Source: JADKBO01 sp965230345 (lineage in GTDB: Bacteria > Bacteroidota > Bacteroidia > Chitinophagales > Saprospiraceae). From it: DNA of 64,000 nucleotides. The stretch spans positions 930,001-994,000 of the forward strand of contig CBDDKR010000001.1 of the NCBI GenBank assembly GCA_965230345.1, written 5' to 3'. Of the stretch, positions 36,610 to 45,811 are shown one piece after another (the first letter of the stretch is position 1; each line of letters starts with the position of its first letter). The notes below the pieces were generated by a model that saw nothing but the letters and a program-made list of their open reading frames with translations, made no database searches and had not been told where the DNA came from. Both the position numbers and the translations under genes were made by a program.

Positions 36610-36744
36610 ATGAATAAAGAAAATCAAGATAAAGCGAAAGGCTGGCTTAAAAGAATAGGTATCGCGGGATTCCTTTTTTTTCTAATTAAAGGATTAATTT
36701 GGATAGGCATATTCATTTGGGCGGGGAGCACTTGTGCTTCATAA
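36610..36744 (+). CDS. Small membrane protein, 44 residues
   Basis: A short open frame from ATG 36610 to TAA 36744. The product has a charged start (MNKENQDKAKGWLKRIGIAG) followed by one strongly hydrophobic helix (FLFFLIKGLIWIGIFIWAG) and ends STCAS. The positive-inside pattern, the good ATG, and the mobile repeat starting just 9 bases after its stop support a real gene. No family is recognised with certainty. The 169 bases before it are AT-rich, with no firm promoter motif. Confidence 0.55.
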   Translation: MNKENQDKAKGWLKRIGIAGFLFFLIKGLIWIGIFIWAGSTCAS

Positions 36745-36752
36745 TTAACTAT

Positions 36753-36915
36753 GAAGTGATTTAAAACCTAAATCCTAATGTTAGAATCAACTCATTGAAA
36801 TCCAATTGCTGCCCAAAAATTAATTTCCATAGCTTTGGCTATATAAAAGAATTTTCGGATTGATCTGACTTCCAAGCAGTTCATTCCGCTATTGGACACA
36901 GTTTTAAATCACTTC
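36753..36915 (+). repeat. MITE-like dispersed repeat, copy B
   Basis: A 163-bp element starting GAAGTGATTTAAAA and ending TTTTAAATCACTTC, exact 14-base terminal inverted repeats. By eye it is about 90% identical to copy C at 58726 and close to the reverse complement of copy A at 13740. It is flanked by TAT at 36750-36752 and 36916-36918. A hairpin (CATAGC ... GCTAT) lies near the middle at 36838. Its last base is also the final G of the minus-strand stop codon TAG of the ABC permease gene. Confidence 0.88.
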
Positions 36916-37733
36916 TATAGATCTTTTCTCTTAAATACAATCCAACCCAACCAAACAAACAAGCTAGAATAGACAACTGTCGCACAAATAGCTTCTTGAT
37001 AACTTAATAAAACGTTGAATCCGATTTCTTTGAAAAGTGCCATTTCTGGAAGTCTGAAAAATGGATTGGGCATTAAGTCTTCAATTGCATTCATGGGGGC
37101 AAAACTAGCCAACCTTGTTTTAAGTTTATACATGACAAACAACCTTGCCAATACTTCTACCGCCATCATGTAAAATAAATATACCAATATTGCTAATATT
37201 CCTCTTCGAATCAAATTGGCCAATAGAAGGGCAAAGGATAAATAACCTAAGCTCATCAGAAAGAACCTAAAAGTGGCAAAATTATTATCCACAATTAATT
37301 CAAAATCATAAACATCCGTAAAGGCAAGACCTATAATTACTGAAGATATCACATATATTATGGAAGCATATAAACTGAGTACAACAACCGTAATTATTTT
37401 TGAAGTGAAGTATTGCTTTCTTGTAAGACCAGTTAGTACGTTCTGGCGCATCGTTTTGTAAGATACTTCAGAAGTGAATAGATAAATAACAAGAAATCCT
37501 AAAAGGATACTTACCATCCAGTTTCCTACATATCCTTGATAGTCCCAAACGAGTGGGAATTCTAGGAAGGTGATACTACTTGGAACAGGTGGTGGAGCAT
37601 CTGCCAATACCTTTCTAGATAATAGGATTATTATAGGAAAGAGCACTGAGAATACAGGAATGACAAGTCTGACTACTATATTATTTGAGAATTTTAGCCA
37701 CTCTAATTGAAGTAACTTTATAAGTTGGTTCAT
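36915..37733 (-). CDS. ABC-2 type transporter permease
   Basis: 272 residues. It has six membrane helices and a large first extracytoplasmic loop, typical of ABC-2 exporters. The N-terminal helix with LIKLLQLEWLKFSNN and the FTSEVSYKTMRQNVLTGLTRKQYFTSKI coupling helix fit the family. It pairs with the ATPase gene 21 bases upstream. The substrate is unknown. The stop TAG ends on the first base of repeat copy B. Confidence 0.88.
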   Translation of the reverse strand: MNQLIKLLQLEWLKFSNNIVVRLVIPVFSVLFPIIILLSRKVLADAPPPVPSSITFLEFPLVWDYQGYVGNWMVSILLGFLVIYLFTSEVSYKTMRQNVLTGLTRKQYFTSKIITVVVLSLYASIIYVISSVIIGLAFTDVYDFELIVDNNFATFRFFLMSLGYLSFALLLANLIRRGILAILVYLFYMMAVEVLARLFVMYKLKTRLASFAPMNAIEDLMPNPFFRLPEMALFKEIGFNVLLSYQEAICATVVYSSLFVWLGWIVFKRKDL

Positions 37734-37754
37734 ACTTTGGATTTGAATTTTAAT

Positions 37755-38645
37755 TTAACTGGCTTTACTTGTGATTTGAAGAAATTCTTCTTCAAGTCTT
37801 TGTTTCTTAATGATCAAATGAGATAGGATAATTCCTTGATCAAAGGCCATTTTGTTTATTTCAGAGGCTGTAATGTTTGGATCAATTAGACATTCAAAGT
37901 GTGTTGGATGATTTTTGGAGATTTCGCAACTAGGGATATTAAGGATGAAGTTTTTAATATTTTCATCTTCACTGTTAATCTCCATTAATAATTTGTTGCT
38001 CAGAATTTGTCCTATTGGTCCAGTGGCTAGAAGCTTACCATTTTTAATAATGGCAATGTGACTACATATCTTTTCGACTTCATCAAGAATATGGCTCGCC
38101 ATAATTACTGTTTTGCCTGATTGAGCTATCTTTTGCAATATGTTTCTTACTTCCGCTATGCCTTGAGGATCTAATCCATTAGTAGGTTCGTCAAAAATGA
38201 GAACTTCTGGATCTCCAATAAGAGTCGCTGCAATAGCCAATCGTTGCTTCATCCCAAGGGAATACGTATTGAATTTAGATTTTCTGCGATGCTTGAGTCC
38301 AACCAGTTCTAATAACTCATCGAAGTTGTTATTCGTATCATTTTTAATTTTGGCAACCACCTTCAAATTTTGGTCAGCGTTGAGGTATGGATAGAAGTTA
38401 GGAGTCTCTAAAATAGACCCGATCTTCATTCTATGAAACTCGTCAAATTTTCCTTCGAACCATTGAAAATCTCCAGATGATTTTTTCAGTATGCCAAGTA
38501 TAATTCCTAATGTAGTTGTCTTGCCACTTCCATTAGGTCCCAAAAGTCCATAAACATTGCCTGACTCAATCGTAAGGGATAAATTGTCTAGTGCTTTGAA
38601 GTTCCCATATTTTTTGGTGAGACCGTTAATCTTAAGTACTTCCAT
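37755..38645 (-). CDS. ABC transporter ATP-binding protein
   Basis: 296 residues. Walker A GLLGPNGSGKTTTLGIILG, signature YSLGMKQRLAIAATLIGDP, Walker B EVLIFDEPTNGLDPQG and H-loop IMASHILDEVEKI are all intact. A C-terminal extension (about 215-296) is typical of ABC-2/drug-exporter ATPases. It drives the adjacent ABC-2 permease. Confidence 0.95.
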   Translation of the reverse strand: MEVLKINGLTKKYGNFKALDNLSLTIESGNVYGLLGPNGSGKTTTLGIILGILKKSSGDFQWFEGKFDEFHRMKIGSILETPNFYPYLNADQNLKVVAKIKNDTNNNFDELLELVGLKHRRKSKFNTYSLGMKQRLAIAATLIGDPEVLIFDEPTNGLDPQGIAEVRNILQKIAQSGKTVIMASHILDEVEKICSHIAIIKNGKLLATGPIGQILSNKLLMEINSEDENIKNFILNIPSCEISKNHPTHFECLIDPNITASEINKMAFDQGIILSHLIIKKQRLEEEFLQITSKAS

Positions 38646-38712
38646 ATAGTATTTTTTATAGAATAATAAAGAAGTGTGGGTTAAATCACGCTTTATTATA
38701 TGATTATAATGT

Positions 38713-38720
38713 CAAATATA
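38713..38720 (-). promoter_or_regulatory. -7 promoter element (minus strand TATATTTG)
   Basis: Plus-strand CAAATATA reads TATATTTG on the minus strand and lies 67 bases before the ABC ATPase start. The remaining 38721-38912 gap is AT-rich and shows no other recognisable element. Confidence 0.5.
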
Positions 38721-38912
38721 GATAGGATTGATCTTCTATGAGATACAATATATAAATGTCTGTTCTAAATATCGATTAATATCCAGAAATTAACGATCAA
38801 TCCATAAATTCTATTTTTAAGGATTAATGCTTATTTAGTAGCTTCAAAATAGATTAAAGTCGAATAGGTATTTAATACGCATTATTAGTGTAAGCTATAA
38901 TACCAGAGAATA

Positions 38913-39971
38913 TTAAAATTGTTTATCAAAGGTTTTCCCATTGAATGAAAATATGTTCCCATCTGCAAGTAAAACCCATAATTTATTTTCTTTATCATTG
39001 TAAATAGAAACAACGAAGTCATCAGTTAGCCCTTCTTTTTTTGTATAATTTGTCATGGTATTCCCATTGTATTTCCAAATACCAGTATCTCGATCTCCGA
39101 ACCAAATATTCCCTTCTCCATCTTCCTCGATGGCGAATACATGTTCTAGTGTGCCAGCTTGAGATTTATCTCCTTTCATCGAACTTGTAGGATGAATCAA
39201 GTTGTTCTGTTTAGAAAAGTTGACGATAGATCCCTTTTCAATTAATAATACGCCAATTCCATTATTCCCGACCCATAATCTACCTTTTGAATCTTCGAGT
39301 ATACTTCTTATATGAAGAGGCTCATTTTGAACATTTAATCCTAGTGTCTCATCGTTAATAATGGTGAATTGCTCACCATTATATCCAAAAATTCCAGCAT
39401 AAGTGCCAATCCAAACCATATTGTTTTTCCCTTTTGAGATGCATGTTGTGAAATATACATTATTAGGATTTATGATTTTAGGATCTGGAAAAGCCAAGTA
39501 ATTCAATTTTTGACCGTCGAATCTATATATCCCTTCTTTATTCCCGGCTGGGAACCATAGATCATTGGTTGTTTTATCCCATGATTTTTGAGAATTAGTA
39601 TTAATGGACAATTGATGTTTGGCGAAATTTTGACCATTATAGGTTCCAATTCCATGGGCAGAACTAAACCAAATAGTACCATTATGATCTTCTTGAATGG
39701 CATTTATTTGGTTGTGTGGTAATCCATCGTCTACTGTGAAGTATTCGTAAGATTGCCCATCATAGAAACAAATGCCTTCTTTCTTACTTCCAATCCAATA
39801 GTTCTTTTTGCTGTCTTGAAAAATCGTACTTATTCCAGAAGTGAATTTTAAAGTGTCAGGTAGAAGCGAAATATCGGAATCAATAAGAAGTGTTTCTTTG
39901 GTGTTCTCTTGTTTTTGAATACAAGAATTGTTCAGGATTACTATGAGCAAGAAATAGATTGGTTTGATCAT
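38913..39971 (-). CDS. Propeller-repeat (Reg_prop) lipoprotein
   Basis: 352 residues. The lipoprotein signal ends NNSCIQKQ. The rest is a beta-propeller of two-component-regulator-type blades, seen in repeats such as DGQSYEYFTVDDGLPHNQIN, GTIWFSSAHGIGTYNGQNF, GRLWVGNNGIGVLLIEKG and GNIWFGDRDTGIWKYNGN. These blades are normally the sensor part of hybrid histidine kinases, but here no kinase domain follows. It overlaps the ClbS/DfsB gene by 4 bases (ATGA), so the two are coupled. Confidence 0.85.
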   Translation of the reverse strand: MIKPIYFLLIVILNNSCIQKQENTKETLLIDSDISLLPDTLKFTSGISTIFQDSKKNYWIGSKKEGICFYDGQSYEYFTVDDGLPHNQINAIQEDHNGTIWFSSAHGIGTYNGQNFAKHQLSINTNSQKSWDKTTNDLWFPAGNKEGIYRFDGQKLNYLAFPDPKIINPNNVYFTTCISKGKNNMVWIGTYAGIFGYNGEQFTIINDETLGLNVQNEPLHIRSILEDSKGRLWVGNNGIGVLLIEKGSIVNFSKQNNLIHPTSSMKGDKSQAGTLEHVFAIEEDGEGNIWFGDRDTGIWKYNGNTMTNYTKKEGLTDDFVVSIYNDKENKLWVLLADGNIFSFNGKTFDKQF

Positions 39972-40522
39972 TTACAATATTCTTGTTTAAGAAGATTCTT
40001 AATATGTGCTCGTAACTTTTTAATTGCCCAATCGTAATGACTTGAAGTTGCAGAAACACAATAACTGCCTAAAGAGGTGGACCCCGTCCAATCAAAGTGT
40101 TTTTTTGTAAATAATTCTTCTTCCGAAAATGATTGGATCAATAGCAGCACCTTATTATGACTATTATCCAATAGAAGCTTGGATTCATCAAGAGAAGTTA
40201 GTTGATGGTTTTCCCAAAATACTTTATTAAGCTTTCCATATGTTTTCCAATTGTAAGGAGGTGGAAGAAATGGTGATTTCTTTTCTGAAAGATTGGATCT
40301 TGTCCATTTCATGAGTAGATTATGCCATTCGTGTAGATGAACTAGTACGTCACGAAGATTTTTATCTCTAGACCAATGAGCTTCCTTCTTTTTAATATCG
40401 GCTGAAAAATCAAAAGTTGTATCCAACTCTTTATCAGACATTGAGAGGATAACCTCTTGAAGTTTGTCGTAATTAAGGGTAGCTGCTTTTAATAATTCAA
40501 CTTTATTCTGTGGTCTAGCCAT
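39968..40522 (-). CDS. ClbS/DfsB family four-helix-bundle protein
   Basis: 184 residues, cytoplasmic. The DinB-like helical layout with DKELDTTFDFS, HWSRDKNLRDVLVHLHEWHNLLMKWT and the ending SHYDWAIKKLRAHIKNL matches ClbS/DfsB. ClbS protects against colibactin and relatives have roles in metal-dependent detoxification, so a self-protection or detoxification role is possible but not shown. It follows the SprB-repeat gene by 11 bases and overlaps the propeller gene. Confidence 0.85.
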   Translation of the reverse strand: MARPQNKVELLKAATLNYDKLQEVILSMSDKELDTTFDFSADIKKKEAHWSRDKNLRDVLVHLHEWHNLLMKWTRSNLSEKKSPFLPPPYNWKTYGKLNKVFWENHQLTSLDESKLLLDNSHNKVLLLIQSFSEEELFTKKHFDWTGSTSLGSYCVSATSSHYDWAIKKLRAHIKNLLKQEYCK

Positions 40523-40533
40523 GAACTTCTATC

Positions 40534-43500
40534 TTAATTTTTAATCAATTTTTGTATAAATCGTTGAGTACTATTTTCTGATGACAAATAATACATCCCT
40601 GGAGGAAGATTAGACATGTCTATCTGTTCAATAGTATTCTGCAACATAATTGATTTTACGATTTTGCCCAACCCATTTCTCAAGGTATAAGACTCGTATT
40701 TGTTTCCTTTTAACCATAATACATCGTTTATGGGATTAGGATAAATTTTGATTTCTGTTTGAACGCTTGAAGTTGAACTTACAAATGGAATTTCTATAGA
40801 ATCAATGGATATGTTGCATCCCAGAGCATCACTTATTACGAGAGAATAGATACCCGGACCCACATCTTCTAATAGTGAGTCAGAAAACATTGTGCCGGAT
40901 TCATGCATCCAGCTGAATTGATAAGGAGGAACTCCACCCAAAACACTTGAATAAATTGCCCCATTAAAACTATTATCTGAAGGAAGGATGGAGTCAATGC
41001 TTATTACGATAGAATCAGGTTGCAGAACAACAATACTATCGAATACAAGGGAGCAATTGGCGCTATCGGTAAGTATAATTTGATAGGTGCCACTACCTAG
41101 ACTATCCAATGAAGAAGCAGAAGGAATAACTTCGATCTGGACTGGACCAATATTTTGATCATATTCTATAGCAATAGAACCATCATTAATATAAAAACAA
41201 GAAGCATCTTCAATTTCGAGATGAGCATTCAAAAGACAACTGTCGGCAATGATGATAAAAGAATCACTCTTTGTACAACCAAGAGAATCTGTTATTGTCA
41301 CATGATAGTACCCAGAATCCAAATCACTAATTGTATCACTCATCATTCCATTTGACCAATTTACCTCATATGGGGACGTTCCCCCAGTAATATTTAACGA
41401 AATGCTACCATTTGATAGTCCTGGATATGTATTGGTGATTTCTCCACTTACTTCCAACTCTGATGATTGGAACAACTGAAAGGAATCCGTTTTAATACAT
41501 AAGTTAGAGTCAATCAAGGTTAAAGTATAGTGTCCTTTAGATAGATTGTTAATATTTGATACGCTATCACCATTGCTCCATAAGTATGTGTAAGGAGAAG
41601 TTCCACCACTATAATAGGTCGTAATGCTTCCAGTAGAGTCACCAAAACAATTGATGTTCTGTATATGTATTGAGTCTAGAGATAAAGGATCAGGTGATGA
41701 CAAAACCAATGTATCCAATAAACTACACCCTAATTCATCGACGATATTGACTTCATAAGAACCAGCACTTAAAGAATCAAGATTCGCTGTTGAAGTATCG
41801 GTATGAAACCAATTGTACAATAGTGTTCCAGTTCCCCCTGAAGCAAATAATTCAATACTTCCATCATTGGCATTATAACATGTAGGCTCAATGATTTTAG
41901 TAGAATCTAATTTGATGGAATTGGGTTCATGAATTTGAATATTAATGGAATCTAAAGCAAACCCATCCTTGTCAGTAGCAATTGCGGAATAACTTCCAGC
42001 TGAAACATTATTTAATGTATCACCTATTGTGCCATTAGACCAATTTACTATATAATCTTCATTAGTATCAACATATACTATAGCATATCCATCGGAACCA
42101 CCATTGCAACTTATATGAACAATGGTGTCCAGTAGTATTTTGCCACAAGTATCTTGAAAAATAGTAAAACTCCTAGTCGATGTACAATTGTTGTCATCAG
42201 TAACGGATACATCGTAATTGCCAAATGATAAATTAAAGTTATTAATTCCTATTGCGTCATTAGACCATTCCGCCAATAAATTGCCAGTTCCGCCAAAATA
42301 TGCTATTTGTAAATAACCAGAATTGCTGTCTTGACAGCTAGCGTTTTGCTGATGGATCGAATCTATTGTAATTTGCGGTGGTTCTACAAGAGCAATAGTG
42401 TCGATCTTCTGACAACCATTTCCATCTTCGACGGTAACGGTATATGTTCCATGTTTTAGATCATTTCTGAAAGACGCAGAAGATCCATCATTCCATTGGT
42501 ACATGGCAGGGTTACCACCTAACAATTCGAGAGAAATTTCTCCAAATTCATCATGACATAAAGGGTGTGTTATATCTTTTTGTAATATTATTTCGACAGG
42601 GTCAATGATGTCAAATGATTGTGTGATACTACAGTCATTCTCATCGGTAACTGTAACTTCATAAGTCCCTTGAGGTAAATCGAATCGGCTAGAGGAGGTT
42701 TGATTGTTTTCCCATAAGTAATTATATGACCCCGTTCCTCCTGTAACTTCTAATTCAATAGAGGCATTGGATTCTCCAAAACATGTATTGTTTATGATAG
42801 TTTCTTGTAAACTTAGTTGGTCAGGCTCATTAATTTGAACATCTAGAGTTGTACTGCAATTTTGAAAATCAGAAATGGTTACGTTATATAATCCGGCTTG
42901 TAAATTATTTCTATTTTGCAGGTTTTGACCATCTGGCCAAGAAAATGAGTAGGGTGATGTTCCTCCATTGGCAGATAAAGCTGCGCTTCCATCATTATTG
43001 CCGAAACAAGACACATCTGTGAAATCATCAATAGAACCTATTAAAGGATTAGGGCCTGATAGGGTTACATCTCCAACAATTGACTCTCCTGTAAAGTCAG
43101 TTACGGTCACTTGGTGAAACCCGATTGTTAAGTTGGTAGCAGTCATTTGTGTTTCGTTATTATCCCAGAGGTAATTGTATGGACTTACTCCTCCACTCAC
43201 CACAGCTTCAGCGATGCCGTCATCTGAATCGAAACAAGATACAGGAGAAACTTCATTGACGGAAATGGAAAGAGGTGAACTTGAGATTAAAGTTGTAGAA
43301 ACATTAGTAAGTCGAGATCGATCGCCATTATTTCCACCAGCGCCATTGGCTATTACAGTAGCGCCATAGATGGTGATTTGATCTCCATTGTTTCCTGCTG
43401 GCGAAGTCCAATCCGTTGTCCAGGTTAACTCATTTGCACCGGAAAAGAATTGTGCAGGTTTATGACCAAGATAAGTTCGTCCATTTTGCATCCTCAATGC

Positions 43501-43818
43501 TGAAGTTGAAGAATTAAAATTGGAAAAGGTTCCAACATTATTGTTGCTTTGATTTAATGCTACAATTTGAAAGCCAGCACGACTTGCGTTTAAAGCGGGA
43601 TTGGTTACTTTGATCTCTATTGGATAAGTTGTCGAAGGCATTATTGTGCTTGGTAATCCACTGATTATTATTTCGCCGTCCAATGCACCACCACTGCCTT
43701 GATGGCATGAGCCACAAAACGATTCTCCAGGAGCACCAGTATTCCCAGAAGGATGAAGAGAACTGTTGGATACAAACAATACGGCAGCAAGTATAAAGAC
43801 AAAGTATACCTTTCTCAT
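40534..43818 (-). CDS. Surface protein: choice-of-anchor V, SprB repeats, T9SS sorting domain
   Basis: 1094 residues from the ATG at 43818 (MRKVYFVFILAAVLFVS, a clean signal peptide). The open frame extends 70 codons further upstream, past divergent promoter DNA, but those codons are not signal-like. The N-terminal domain starts with HPSGNTGAPGESFCGSCHQG, the choice-of-anchor V pattern with a CxxCH. About eleven SprB-like repeats of roughly 75 residues follow, each with a Cys-x-Asn/Asp-Gly core and a GGTSPYxYxWSNG ending. The C-terminus (YPNPINDVLWLKGN ... GMYYLSSENSTQRFIQKLI) is a type A T9SS sorting signal, so it is secreted to the surface, perhaps for adhesion or gliding. Confidence 0.88.
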   Translation of the reverse strand: MRKVYFVFILAAVLFVSNSSLHPSGNTGAPGESFCGSCHQGSGGALDGEIIISGLPSTIMPSTTYPIEIKVTNPALNASRAGFQIVALNQSNNNVGTFSNFNSSTSALRMQNGRTYLGHKPAQFFSGANELTWTTDWTSPAGNNGDQITIYGATVIANGAGGNNGDRSRLTNVSTTLISSSPLSISVNEVSPVSCFDSDDGIAEAVVSGGVSPYNYLWDNNETQMTATNLTIGFHQVTVTDFTGESIVGDVTLSGPNPLIGSIDDFTDVSCFGNNDGSAALSANGGTSPYSFSWPDGQNLQNRNNLQAGLYNVTISDFQNCSTTLDVQINEPDQLSLQETIINNTCFGESNASIELEVTGGTGSYNYLWENNQTSSSRFDLPQGTYEVTVTDENDCSITQSFDIIDPVEIILQKDITHPLCHDEFGEISLELLGGNPAMYQWNDGSSASFRNDLKHGTYTVTVEDGNGCQKIDTIALVEPPQITIDSIHQQNASCQDSNSGYLQIAYFGGTGNLLAEWSNDAIGINNFNLSFGNYDVSVTDDNNCTSTRSFTIFQDTCGKILLDTIVHISCNGGSDGYAIVYVDTNEDYIVNWSNGTIGDTLNNVSAGSYSAIATDKDGFALDSINIQIHEPNSIKLDSTKIIEPTCYNANDGSIELFASGGTGTLLYNWFHTDTSTANLDSLSAGSYEVNIVDELGCSLLDTLVLSSPDPLSLDSIHIQNINCFGDSTGSITTYYSGGTSPYTYLWSNGDSVSNINNLSKGHYTLTLIDSNLCIKTDSFQLFQSSELEVSGEITNTYPGLSNGSISLNITGGTSPYEVNWSNGMMSDTISDLDSGYYHVTITDSLGCTKSDSFIIIADSCLLNAHLEIEDASCFYINDGSIAIEYDQNIGPVQIEVIPSASSLDSLGSGTYQIILTDSANCSLVFDSIVVLQPDSIVISIDSILPSDNSFNGAIYSSVLGGVPPYQFSWMHESGTMFSDSLLEDVGPGIYSLVISDALGCNISIDSIEIPFVSSTSSVQTEIKIYPNPINDVLWLKGNKYESYTLRNGLGKIVKSIMLQNTIEQIDMSNLPPGMYYLSSENSTQRFIQKLIKN

Positions 43819-43948
43819 TTGAATGAATTTTAGTTTATCACTTATTATAAAATTAATCGAAGTATTTCTGACTGATCTAACGAATTCTTGGTGAAAAATC
43901 CCCATTTTAGCAGCAACGAATAAATATAAATAAAAATATATAAGCAAT

Positions 43949-45712
43949 ATGCATTTAAGTACTTCTGATTGGTTGGTGATAGGGTTGTTTTTTATTATTA
44001 CCCTAATAATTGGGCTAACTGTCGCCAAAAAGTCAGGAAAATCAAGTGAAGAATTCTTCTTGGGTGGAAGGAACCTTCCTTGGTGGCTTTTAGGAGTGTC
44101 TATGGTTGCGACAACGTTTTCTGCCGATACACCGAATTTAGTTACTGATATTGTCAGGAAAAATGGTGTTGCGGGTAATTGGGTTTGGTGGGCCTTCTTG
44201 CTTACTGGAATGCTAACCGTTTTTGTATATGCAAAATTATGGCGTCGCTCTGGAGTGTCAACTGATTTGGAGTTCTATGAATTGAGGTATAGTGGTGTGG
44301 AAGCAAAGTATTTAAGGCTTTTTAGAGCCATTTACTTAGGCGTGTTTTTTAACGTTTTTATAATGGCAACGGTCCTGTTAGCAGGAATTAAAATTGGTGG
44401 AGTTCTACTAGGGTTGAATCATACAGAAGTAGTAATCTATGTTTCCATATTTACCGTTCTGTATTCTACAATAGGTGGATTCAGAGGTGTGATATTAACC
44501 GATTTTTTTCAATTCGTATTGAGTATGATTGGAATGATTTGGGCAGCTTGGTATATTGTAGATTTACCAGAAATTGGTAGTATTTCTAATTTAATTCAAC
44601 ATGAAAACGTTAGAGACAAAATTTCATTTTTACCTGATTTTAACGATCAATCTTTATTTATCAAAGTATTGATCATCCCAATTGCAATACAGTGGTGGAG
44701 TACATGGTATCCTGGTGCAGAACCGGGTGGTGGTGGTTATGTGGCTCAAAGGATGTTGTCCGCAAAAAATGAGAAAGATGCTATTGTGTCAACATTGTTT
44801 TTTAACGTAGCTCATTATGCATTGAGACCATGGCCTTGGATAATTATTGCATTGGCCTCTCTTATCGTTTTCCCGGATTTGGCTTCTTTGGAAAATGCAT
44901 ATCCGAATATTTCCTCTGATTTAATAAAGGATGATTTGGCTTTTTCGGCTATGCTTTCGTTTCTACCATCGGGCCTATTGGGTCTTGTGATTGCCGCTCT
45001 AATCGCTGCGTTAATGTCTACTATAAGTACACATTTAAACTGGGGAAGTTCATATATGGTAAATGATGTCTATCGAAGATTTATTAATCCAGAATCAAAG
45101 CAGAGTCAATTGGTTGGAGTCGGAAGATTATCAACAGTGGTATTAATGATATTGAGTGCTGCTTTGACCTATTATTTAGAAAGTGCTCATCAAGCCTTTA
45201 ATTTGATGTTACAAATAGGCGCAGGCACAGGGTTGATTTTTATTCTAAGGTGGTTTTGGTGGCGTATTAATGCTTTAAGCGAAATTACGGCTATGTCTGT
45301 TTCATTTGTTGTTGCGCTGTTTATGGAGTTCTATATCAAAGATTCTTGGGGTGATGAATACAAACTATTGTTTTCAGTAGGCTTTACCACTTTGACATGG
45401 ATGGCTGTTTCTATTTGGTCAAAACCAACATCAATGAAGACACTTTTAAATTTTTATGAATTAATAAAGCCTTTCCCAAGGGGGTGGAAGCCAGTAATGG
45501 AATATGGTGAAATTGACCCGAATTCCAATAACGAATCAGGAAACTTGCCCAATGCTATACTTATGATGTTTCTTGGGTGTGTTGGAGTATACACTGTATT
45601 ATTCGGAACTGGATATTTGCTGTATGGTCAATGGTTAAATGCTATTGTTCTAGGTTCGATTGCTATAGTATGTTTTATTGGTATGTGGAGAATGAAAGGG
45701 AAAGTTGTTTAA
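43949..45712 (+). CDS. Sodium:solute symporter family protein
   Basis: 587 residues with about 14 membrane helices. Conserved SSS features are DWLVIGLFFIITLIIGL, SSEEFFLGGRNLPWWLLGVSMVATTFSADTP, IGGFRGVILTDFFQF and AALIAALMSTISTHLNWGSSY. It imports a solute (sugar, amino acid or carboxylate) with sodium. It is divergent from the SprB-repeat gene with 130 bases between. The substrate cannot be inferred from neighbours. Confidence 0.92.
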   Translation: MHLSTSDWLVIGLFFIITLIIGLTVAKKSGKSSEEFFLGGRNLPWWLLGVSMVATTFSADTPNLVTDIVRKNGVAGNWVWWAFLLTGMLTVFVYAKLWRRSGVSTDLEFYELRYSGVEAKYLRLFRAIYLGVFFNVFIMATVLLAGIKIGGVLLGLNHTEVVIYVSIFTVLYSTIGGFRGVILTDFFQFVLSMIGMIWAAWYIVDLPEIGSISNLIQHENVRDKISFLPDFNDQSLFIKVLIIPIAIQWWSTWYPGAEPGGGGYVAQRMLSAKNEKDAIVSTLFFNVAHYALRPWPWIIIALASLIVFPDLASLENAYPNISSDLIKDDLAFSAMLSFLPSGLLGLVIAALIAALMSTISTHLNWGSSYMVNDVYRRFINPESKQSQLVGVGRLSTVVLMILSAALTYYLESAHQAFNLMLQIGAGTGLIFILRWFWWRINALSEITAMSVSFVVALFMEFYIKDSWGDEYKLLFSVGFTTLTWMAVSIWSKPTSMKTLLNFYELIKPFPRGWKPVMEYGEIDPNSNNESGNLPNAILMMFLGCVGVYTVLFGTGYLLYGQWLNAIVLGSIAIVCFIGMWRMKGKVV

Positions 45713-45758
45713 GCAAATAATTTGTTGAGAATGACGTCTATAGTTCCAAGATAGATCA

Positions 45759-45766
45759 TACATTTG
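45759..45766 (+). promoter_or_regulatory. -7 promoter element (TACATTTG)
   Basis: TACATTTG lies 46 bases before the mazG start, in the 99-base gap after the symporter gene, so mazG and the next gene probably have their own promoter. Confidence 0.55.
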
Positions 45767-45811
45767 AAATAGAATAGTTGATAAAATAATTGTGCATTAA
45801 ATGCTTAAAAG

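Noticed and set aside
43819..44028. Upstream extension of the SprB-repeat gene by 70 codons
   Set aside because: It overlaps the divergent symporter gene and its promoter region and delays a clean signal peptide; ATG 43818 is preferred.
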